From contig JABACD010000029.1 in the NCBI GenBank assembly GCA_014237855.1, positions 1-56,771 on the forward strand: 56,771 bases of DNA. Reading direction: 5' to 3'. Position 1 is the first letter of the stretch, and every line of letters starts with the position of its first letter. The stretch is from Planctomycetota bacterium. Its GTDB lineage: Bacteria > Planctomycetota > UBA1135 > GCA-002686595. Below, in pieces: positions 50,880 through 56,771 of this stretch. Under the pieces are notes generated by a model. That model had not been told where the DNA came from, ran no database searches, and saw only the letters and a program-made list of their open reading frames with translations. The translations under genes were made by a program, and so were the position numbers.

Positions 50880-53800
50880 TCAGTTCGTCAGCGGCACGCT
50901 CAGGCCATTGGACAGATTGAAGCCCGTGCCACAGCTACTGCCGATGGAGTCACGGTACCAGACCTGGAAGGTCCTGGTCTCTCCGCTGATCCAGCCATGG
51001 ACTGCAGCCATCCCGGGGCCCCAGCTCGCATCCCCTGAAGCATCGGGGATGCGTACGTTCAGTCGTGTGATCTGACCGCCGACACATCGCAGGCCATCAC
51101 CAAACTGGAGGCCATTACCGCCATTGATCTGGTTGAACCCACTGAAGAGCAGGGCAGCCTGACCTGGCAGAAGCCCAGCAGCGTGGAACACCAGATCGTC
51201 TGCAAGGATACTCGAGCTACCTGAAGCGGTCAGGGTGGACCCGACCGAGGAGGAGTTCGCACAACCGGCTCCTGGTGCGCCCGTGTTGGCACAGGGACAG
51301 GGTGTGCCGCTGCCATCGCCGCTGCAGTAGGAGGTCGCCGGGCCACACTCATCCGGGATTCCGTTCAGATCCGAGTCCTGACTCGAACCCGAGGAGATGT
51401 CGCACTCGTCAGGTGTGCCGTTGTTGTTGCAATCGCTGAAGCTCTCGCAATCGTCCGGGTTCCCGTTGTTGTTGCAGTCGGTCTCGCACTCATCGGGTAC
51501 TCCATTGGAATTGCAGTCGAACAGGATGTCACACTCGTCGGGGATGCCATTGGTGTTGCAGTCGTTGCCGGGCAGTTCGCACTCATCAGGGACCGAGTTG
51601 CTGTTGCAGTCAGCAAAAGAGTCACAAGCATCGGGGGTGTTGTTCGAGTTGCAATCGGGATCGCACTCGTCCGGAACACCATTCAAATCACAGTCGTTGC
51701 TCGCAAGCTCGCAGTCGTCGGGAGTGCCATTGGAGTTACAGTCGGGGCCAGACTCGCAGTCATCGGGGATGCCGTTGCTGTTGCAGTCATCATCGCAATC
51801 GTCCGGCACTCCATTCGAGTTGCAGTCAATGAGAGTGTCGCACTCGTCAGGAAAGCCATTGCTGTTGCAGTCGTTGCCAACGAGCTCACATTCGTCAGGA
51901 GTGGAGTTGCCGTTACAGTCACCGACAAGCTCACAGTCATCAGGGGTTCCGTTCGAATTGCAGTCGTTGCCCGCCAGCTCGCAGTCATCCGGTGTTCCGT
52001 TTGTATTGCAATCGTTACCGACAAGTTCGCAGTCGTCAGGAGTCCCGTTCAAGTTGCAGTCGTTTGCTGGCAGGTCGCACTCATCAGGAACGCTGTTGAA
52101 GTTACAGTCGTTTCCTGTCAGCTCGCAGTCATCCGGTGTGCCGTTGAGATTGCAGTCGGGTCCTGACTCGCAATCGTCCGGTGTACCGTTGGTGTTGCAG
52201 TCAGCCTCGCACTCGTCCGGAACCCCATTGGTGTTGCAATCGAAGATGATGTCGCACTCATCAGGGAAGCCATTGCTGTTGCAATCATTTCCAACGAGCT
52301 CGCAATCGTCAGGGGTCGTGTTGCCGTTGCAATCACCTGCCAGTTCACAGTCATCGGGTGTGCCGTTGTTGTTGCAGTCATTGCCCACGAGTTCGCACTC
52401 GTCCGGTGCGCCATTTGAATTGCAATCATTGCCTGTGAGGTCGCAATCGTCGGGGGTCCCATTCGAGTTGCAATCATTGCCTGGCAGCTCGCACTCGTCC
52501 GGGATGCTGTTGGTATTGCAATCGTTGCTCGCGAGATCGCATTCGTCGGGTGTCCCGTTCGAATTGCAGTCGTTTCCGGGCAGTTCACACTCATCCGGAA
52601 CGCTGTTCGTGTTGCAGTCATTCCCTGTCAGGTCGCAATCGTCCGGGATGCCATTCGAGTTGCAGTCTGGGCCGCTCTCGCAGGCATCGGGTATGGAGTT
52701 GGAGTTGCAGTCGAGCTCACAGGGATCGGGGACACCATTGCTGTCGCAGTCATTACCAGCAAGCTCACACTCGTCAGGGATACCGTTGATATTGCAGTCC
52801 TGACTCGTGCCGTTGGCAATGTCATCACTGTCATCAACTCCATTGGAGTTGCAGTCCGTCGTGGAGCCGACATCTATGTTGAGTTGAGCCAGGTCGTAAC
52901 GATACTTGTTGTCTGTGACCCGGAACCAGGGAGTGTAGGTGGCATCGGCGGTCGGCGTTCCACTGAGGACGCCGCCTGTGCTCAGTGAGAGCCCAGGAGG
53001 CATCTGAGAGCCATTCAGGGTGAACATGACCGAGTTGGCGTTGCTCAGGTTGCTGGCTCCGTCATGGCTGCTCGGGAAGTCGTAGATCCCACCTTCGCCG
53101 CGGGAGATCCCTACGTTGGGAGAGATGCCTGAGTTTCCATTGCCATAGTCGAAGCGCACGCGCCCATCATTGAAGAGCACAACTGAGAACCTGACCGTGT
53201 TGCCACCACTGTAGGTTTCGCCGTGCCAGCGAATCTTGACCTGGCCATTGTTGCTGGTGTCGACGTAGATGTCCTGTGATCCTCCGCCGTTGGTGATCAG
53301 GTCGTCCCACAGGGGAGCGATCCTGCGGCTAGCCCGCAGCGTGTAGGGCGAGTTGCGCGGCTCCGCCTCGGTTGGCGCAAATTCAATGAACCCGTTTGAG
53401 CTGACGTAGCAGGTTCCGTAGCTCCCGTCGTAGTAGGGGAACTCAAAGGGTAGCGTGAGTTGCCAGATGCTGTCATCTGCGTTCCACCCCTGAGCTGTGC
53501 CACTTGAGCTGTAGAGGTTGTTTCCGAGATCACTCATCCCATACGTTGGGTTCTCGAGGTGCTCTGTCCAGATGAGCGGAGCGTCTCCGCCGGATGCTGT
53601 GAGGGTATGTGAGTAGGCAGTGTTCTGAGCACCGTTGGGCAGGCTGGTGGTGGTGATGGAGGGCGAGAAGCTATTGCTGAAGGTCATGGCGATATTCGCA
53701 CCGGCGTTACCGATCCCGGTGATGGCATTGCCATTGTCAATGATGGACCCCTGCTGGTAGCTGTCGCTACTGGGAGAGCTGCTGCTTGTGATCGAGCTGA

Positions 53801-55334
53801 CTCCTCCTCCGCGGTAGAGGTCGCCGCTGTCTCCACGGTTGTTGTCTCTCTCCAGGTCGTAGTCGTTGTCTGCTTGGAGTAAGGCAATCCGGTAGTGCTT
53901 TCCATTGCCGGGCCAACCTGACTGGCCCGAGTACCCCTCGTCGGTGTTGGGGTTGTTCGATCCGAAGCTGCCCTTGGTCTCGTCGACGTGCCAGATGGCC
54001 AATCCTTCGGTCGGAAGCTGAGCGTCGAATCCCCAGGCGGCACGGTTCTCGACGAGCAGGTACTCGCCGGGGGGGTAGCCGTTGTCGACCTTGTAGACCG
54101 AGGGGGTGTCCTCCACGCGGGGTACTGAATGGTTGCCTGGCAGGATTGCCTGGGGAAGCAGCCAGCCCATCTTGGCCTTGGCCCAGGCTCCCATGTGGGA
54201 TGGGTATTGCTGGGATCCATCAAAGCCCCAGGATCCTGCGGCCATCAGGCACCAGTTGCCGTTGCCATTGCTCGATCCATCCGTGTCGTAGAGGTCGGGC
54301 AGCCCAAAGAAATGCCCAAGCTCATGTGCAACCACGCCAATGCGGCCGGGGCCCGAACCAGAGGTTCCCCACAGGCCGGGAGAGATGTTGTACTCCGATA
54401 CTGTCACGCCCTCAGCGGAAGTCCAGGTTGGAATGGACCACTTGTGCGACCACATCCGATCGGTGTAGCTCGTGCCATAGGAGTCAGTGCCACCCCATTC
54501 GGCTCCATAGCCAGAGTGGAGAAAGGTGATGGCATCGATGACGCCGTCACCATCATTGTCGAACTGCGAGAAGTCGATGGAGGCATCGACGATATTCAGT
54601 CCGTCCGTGATCAGGTCCCAGGTACGACTGGTCAGGCCCGAGTTGTTGTTCGCGTAGTAGCTCTCGGAGTCTGGAACATCAACCCAAACGCTGACTGTGG
54701 AGTTGATTGTCAGCTGTCCATACGAGTCCTCGAGGTAGTGGTCGCGGACGCTGCCGGTGGGTGCCAGGCTGGGGTGACCGCCAGGCTCGTTCATGATCTT
54801 GTCGACATCGGCTATCGACGGCAGTGAGCGGTTCTGGCCTCCGGGACCGTGGTTTGAGAAACGCAGGAGGATGACGAGGTTCTTGACTGTCCCGGTTCCG
54901 GAGAGGAAGGGTAGGACTCCTCCTCGGCTGGTGGGGGACTTGCTTCCAAGGGCAGCGGATGCGCCAGAAGCGGAGCTACTCGGAGGAGGGGGCGGGGGTG
55001 TGACTCCGGTAGGGATTCCAAGGAGGGTGGGGTTCCCTCTGCCTACCATCGCGTTGGTTGGCAGGAGGCGACCCTCATCGTCCTGCCTGGCGAAGAAGTA
55101 GCCGTCTCCAACCTGGACAACAGGGTGTCCGTCCAGGTCCTCGTACCAGTGGTTGTATCCGGTTCCCCTGAACCTCAGCAGGATGGGCAGTCCGTCCGGC
55201 TGGAGGACCCGAATCGGCTCCGGGGTCGGAGGCATGATGCAGTCTTGCGCAGTGGCCGTTGATGAGACAGCGAGGGTGGTACTCAGCGCAATCGCGAGGG
55301 AACTCAGGATGAGGGGGAGCTGCCGGGAAATCAT
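50880..55334 (-). CDS. Secreted M6-family metalloprotease with Ig-like, acidic-repeat and C-terminal modules
   Basis: 1484 aa. The ATG at 55334 opens a signal peptide ending ATAQ at 30; the frame is open further upstream without leader character. A Pro/Ser linker is at 113-135. The M6 (immune inhibitor A-like) peptidase has the zinc site HELGHFFGLPD with His337, Glu338, His341 and Asp347. A putative-Ig half-domain (about 560-590) is separated from its other half (776-808, PPGLSLSTGGVLSGTP) by a beta-rich insert of about 185 residues. Residues about 827-1331 are 33 D-C-N-x-N-G-x-P-D-E/D-C repeats, probably calcium-binding like thrombospondin type 3. The shared C-terminal module ends FNLSNGLSVP. 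It probably degrades extracellular protein. Confidence 0.88.
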   Translation of the reverse strand: MISRQLPLILSSLAIALSTTLAVSSTATAQDCIMPPTPEPIRVLQPDGLPILLRFRGTGYNHWYEDLDGHPVVQVGDGYFFARQDDEGRLLPTNAMVGRGNPTLLGIPTGVTPPPPPPSSSASGASAALGSKSPTSRGGVLPFLSGTGTVKNLVILLRFSNHGPGGQNRSLPSIADVDKIMNEPGGHPSLAPTGSVRDHYLEDSYGQLTINSTVSVWVDVPDSESYYANNNSGLTSRTWDLITDGLNIVDASIDFSQFDNDGDGVIDAITFLHSGYGAEWGGTDSYGTSYTDRMWSHKWSIPTWTSAEGVTVSEYNISPGLWGTSGSGPGRIGVVAHELGHFFGLPDLYDTDGSSNGNGNWCLMAAGSWGFDGSQQYPSHMGAWAKAKMGWLLPQAILPGNHSVPRVEDTPSVYKVDNGYPPGEYLLVENRAAWGFDAQLPTEGLAIWHVDETKGSFGSNNPNTDEGYSGQSGWPGNGKHYRIALLQADNDYDLERDNNRGDSGDLYRGGGVSSITSSSSPSSDSYQQGSIIDNGNAITGIGNAGANIAMTFSNSFSPSITTTSLPNGAQNTAYSHTLTASGGDAPLIWTEHLENPTYGMSDLGNNLYSSSGTAQGWNADDSIWQLTLPFEFPYYDGSYGTCYVSSNGFIEFAPTEAEPRNSPYTLRASRRIAPLWDDLITNGGGSQDIYVDTSNNGQVKIRWHGETYSGGNTVRFSVVLFNDGRVRFDYGNGNSGISPNVGISRGEGGIYDFPSSHDGASNLSNANSVMFTLNGSQMPPGLSLSTGGVLSGTPTADATYTPWFRVTDNKYRYDLAQLNIDVGSTTDCNSNGVDDSDDIANGTSQDCNINGIPDECELAGNDCDSNGVPDPCELDCNSNSIPDACESGPDCNSNGIPDDCDLTGNDCNTNSVPDECELPGNDCNSNGTPDECDLASNDCNTNSIPDECELPGNDCNSNGTPDDCDLTGNDCNSNGAPDECELVGNDCNNNGTPDDCELAGDCNGNTTPDDCELVGNDCNSNGFPDECDIIFDCNTNGVPDECEADCNTNGTPDDCESGPDCNLNGTPDDCELTGNDCNFNSVPDECDLPANDCNLNGTPDDCELVGNDCNTNGTPDDCELAGNDCNSNGTPDDCELVGDCNGNSTPDECELVGNDCNSNGFPDECDTLIDCNSNGVPDDCDDDCNSNGIPDDCESGPDCNSNGTPDDCELASNDCDLNGVPDECDPDCNSNNTPDACDSFADCNSNSVPDECELPGNDCNTNGIPDECDILFDCNSNGVPDECETDCNNNGNPDDCESFSDCNNNGTPDECDISSGSSQDSDLNGIPDECGPATSYCSGDGSGTPCPCANTGAPGAGCANSSSVGSTLTASGSSSILADDLVFHAAGLLPGQAALLFSGFNQINGGNGLQFGDGLRCVGGQITRLNVRIPDASGDASWGPGMAAVHGWISGETRTFQVWYRDSIGSSCGTGFNLSNGLSVPLTN
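51341..52856 (-). repeat. Array of 33 DCNSNGxPDEC-type coding repeats
   Basis: Tandem coding repeats of 13-19 residues (39-57 bp) inside the M6 protease gene. Core: D-C-N-x-N-G/S/T-x-P-D-D/E-C-D/E, often followed by L-x-G-N. Asp/Asn spacing D-x-N-x-N-G-x-x-D resembles calcium-binding loops; two Cys per repeat could form disulfides. A six-repeat block (repeats 11-16) reappears as repeats 20-25. Confidence 0.9.
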
Positions 55335-55351
55335 GTCAGGGACCAGTTCTT

Positions 55352-55360
55352 GGGGGGGGG
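55352..55360 (+). repeat. Run of nine G upstream of the M6 protease start
   Basis: G9 on the + strand, that is C9 in the M6 transcript, 17 nt before its ATG. It is a possible slippage site in the leader or promoter region. Confidence 0.6.
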
Positions 55361-55494
55361 AGGACCGGGCGGGGGCCAGAGGGAGGCCCTGCAAGTTGAC
55401 GAGTGCTGCAGAAGCCAGGTTCCCTCGATCGTGCAAAGCCGAGGGGCGCAAGCAGCGAGGTTCTTCTTGGAGGGAGGCAGGACTTGCGGCCAGT

Positions 55495-55526
55495 AAAAAG
55501 CGCCCCTCGCCAAGGCGAGGAGCGCT
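55495..55526 (-). terminator. Intrinsic terminator of the second repeat gene
   Basis: Stem of 13 bp with one mismatch (55499-55511 with 55514-55526), followed in the leftward direction by CTTTTTACTG. A canonical intrinsic terminator 46 nt after the stop of 55572-56771. Confidence 0.85.
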
Positions 55527-55571
55527 CGAACTCACGGGGCTAGCCCGCGGCTGTTGGAGTCCAGCTGGAAA

Positions 55572-56771
55572 TCAGATGTCGTAGGTGACTTCCAGACCGT
55601 TACCCAGGTTGAAGGGGTTGCCGCAGGGGGTACCCGCGGGAGTATCCCGGTACCAGATCTGCATGGTGCGAACCTCACCGGGCACCCAGCCTTGAGCCGC
55701 TGCATAACCGGGGCCCCAGGTTGCTTCGCCAGTCGGGCTGGAGATCCGGACGCCAAGACGCTTGACCGGGCCGCCAACACAGCGGAGGCCATCACCGAAC
55801 TGGTTGCCCATGCCGCCATTGATCCGCGTCGTGCCGCTGAACAGCAGTGCCGCGGTGCCGGGAACAAGCTGGCTGCCGTGGAGCAACAGGTCGTCAGCGA
55901 CGACGCTCGTTGAACCGGATGCCGACAGGATGGCGCCGCTACCGTTACCGTTCGCGCAGCCCTCACCAGCAGCGCCAAAGTTAGCGCAGGGGCAGGCAGT
56001 GCCGCTACCGTCGCCGAAGCAGTAAGCCACTCCAACGGACTCGCACTCGTCAGGGATGCCGTTCGAGTCATTGTCGAAGCTAGCACCGCTGCTGATGTCG
56101 CACTCGTCAGGGATGCCGTTGGCGTTGCAGTCCGTGATGGTCTCGCAGTCGTCAACAGTGCCGTTCATGTTGCAGTCAGGATCACACTCGTCGGGAACAC
56201 CGTTCGAGTTGCAATCTGTGATGCTCTCGCAGCCATCGGGGATGCTGTTTGAGTTGCAATCAGGATCACACTCGTCGGGGACTCCATTGTTGTCACAGTC
56301 ATTTCCGAGGAGCTCGCACTCATCGGGGATGCTGTTCGAGTTGCAGTCATTTCCAACTTCACAATCATCGGGGGTCCCGTTGTTGTTGCAGTCGAAGTCG
56401 CAGTCATCCGGAATGTTGTTGGAGTTGCAGTCATTGCCGCTCAGCTCGCACTCGTCAGGGATGAGGTTGAGGTTGCAATCCACGATGCTCTCACAGCTGT
56501 CCGGCGTTCCGTTGCTGTTGCAGTCAGGGTCACAATCGTCCGGAATGGAGTTGCTGTTGCAGTCGTTGCCAGCCAGCTCGCAGTCATCGGGCGTTCCGTT
56601 GTTGTTGCAGTCGTTGCCCAGCAGGTCGCAATCGTCCGGGATTCCGTTCGTGTTGCAATCATTGCCGACCAGGTCGCAGTCATCCGGTGAGCCGTTGTTG
56701 TTGCAGTCGAACTCGCACTCGTCGGGAATGTTGTTCGAGTTGCAGTCATTTCCGAAGAGGTCACACTCGTC
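55572..56771 (-). CDS. C-terminal part of a secreted acidic-repeat protein (5' end outside window)
   Basis: 399 codons are visible and the frame is open to the window edge, so the N-terminus and any signal peptide lie beyond base 56771; a GTG at 56483 is an internal Val codon, not the start. The visible part has 16 complete D-C-N-x-N-G-x-P-D-x-C repeats plus a partial one. After them comes YCFGDGSGTACPCANFGAAGEGC and the C-terminal module (FGDGLRCVGG, WGPGYAAAQGW, MQIWYRD, FNLGNGLEV). This last part is very similar to that of the adjacent M6 protease. The catalytic or binding domain, if any, lies outside the window. Confidence 0.85.
   Translation of the reverse strand, partial: DECDLFGNDCNSNNIPDECEFDCNNNGSPDDCDLVGNDCNTNGIPDDCDLLGNDCNNNGTPDDCELAGNDCNSNSIPDDCDPDCNSNGTPDSCESIVDCNLNLIPDECELSGNDCNSNNIPDDCDFDCNNNGTPDDCEVGNDCNSNSIPDECELLGNDCDNNGVPDECDPDCNSNSIPDGCESITDCNSNGVPDECDPDCNMNGTVDDCETITDCNANGIPDECDISSGASFDNDSNGIPDECESVGVAYCFGDGSGTACPCANFGAAGEGCANGNGSGAILSASGSTSVVADDLLLHGSQLVPGTAALLFSGTTRINGGMGNQFGDGLRCVGGPVKRLGVRISSPTGEATWGPGYAAAQGWVPGEVRTMQIWYRDTPAGTPCGNPFNLGNGLEVTYDI
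56041..56771 (-). repeat. Array of at least 16 DCNSNGxPDEC-type coding repeats (continues past edge)
   Basis: Same repeat family as in the M6 gene. Repeats 1-2 reappear as repeats 8-9 (NNIPDEC/EF-type unit followed by a NNNG unit), again pointing to block duplication. Confidence 0.85.

Noticed and set aside
51397..52803. 468-codon open frame on the + strand with repeated SHSSGVPLLLQS units
   Set aside because: It is the antisense of the acidic repeat array; the repeat DNA lacks stops in that frame. The composition is not protein-like and no start signal is present.
51341..52856. CRISPR-like array
   Set aside because: The repeats are in frame, coding, degenerate and without unique spacers.
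56481..56483. GTG at 56483 as start of the second repeat protein
   Set aside because: It encodes Val within the repeat array; repeats continue in frame to the window edge, so the gene is partial.
1..56771. tRNA, rRNA or other structured RNA genes
   Set aside because: Gaps between genes were read for tRNA arm patterns and known RNA cores; none was convincing. A covariance-model search would be needed to exclude them.

Overview
The window looks like a stretch of a Planctomycetota chromosome (high GC, dense genes). The basis is the combination of families: secreted proteins with long Asp/Cys/Asn repeat arrays of the DCNSNGxPDEC type and a shared C-terminal module, a Ser/Thr kinase with TPR repeats, ECF sigma factors, a double-length UvrA (also known from chlamydiae) and an XPB-type helicase. 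The assignment is inferred; there is no rRNA. I see no tRNA, CRISPR array, insertion sequence or prophage.

Layout. 1-5.7 kb: secreted and envelope proteins (two convergent lamin-tail-domain proteins sharing a bidirectional terminator, a sulfatase-fold hydrolase, a MORN-repeat lipoprotein). 5.8-11 kb: housekeeping metabolism (glyA, a COG0523 GTPase, and a leftward purC-purE-mtnA run). 11.2-18.5 kb: a rightward run of aroA, galE, an MBL hydrolase, an M28 peptidase, a PBP4-type D,D-peptidase and an inositol-phosphatase-family enzyme. 18.9-31.1 kb: seven genes that are nearly all overlapping (tandem uvrA, XPB helicase, XPB-associated winged-helix protein, ThiE/TenI-like, S26-like, thiL, tsaE). 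31.2-36.1 kb: ECF sigma, membrane anti-sigma candidate, TolC-like protein, HEAT lipoprotein. 36-50.7 kb: CCA-adding enzyme, sugar dehydrogenase, a kinase-TPR gene broken by one in-frame amber codon, a second ECF sigma, YgiQ radical SAM protein, an SSS transporter operon, cutC and a TetR regulator with a perfect palindrome nearby. 50.9-56.8 kb: an M6 metalloprotease with 33 acidic Cys/Asn repeats and a second repeat protein that runs off the window.

Most notable: (1) bacterial UvrA, in doubled form, is coupled by a 4-base GTGA overlap to an archaeal/eukaryotic-type XPB helicase, itself coupled by ATGA to its probable partner protein, which suggests a composite excision-repair unit. (2) A kinase and its TPR region stay in one frame across a single TAG, with conserved-looking linker sequence on both sides of it. 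(3) Nine genes carry a TANNNT hexamer 7-9 nt before the start codon and have no usable Shine-Dalgarno, which predicts widespread leaderless transcription. (4) Four secreted proteins share a C-terminal module that may be a sorting or anchoring domain.
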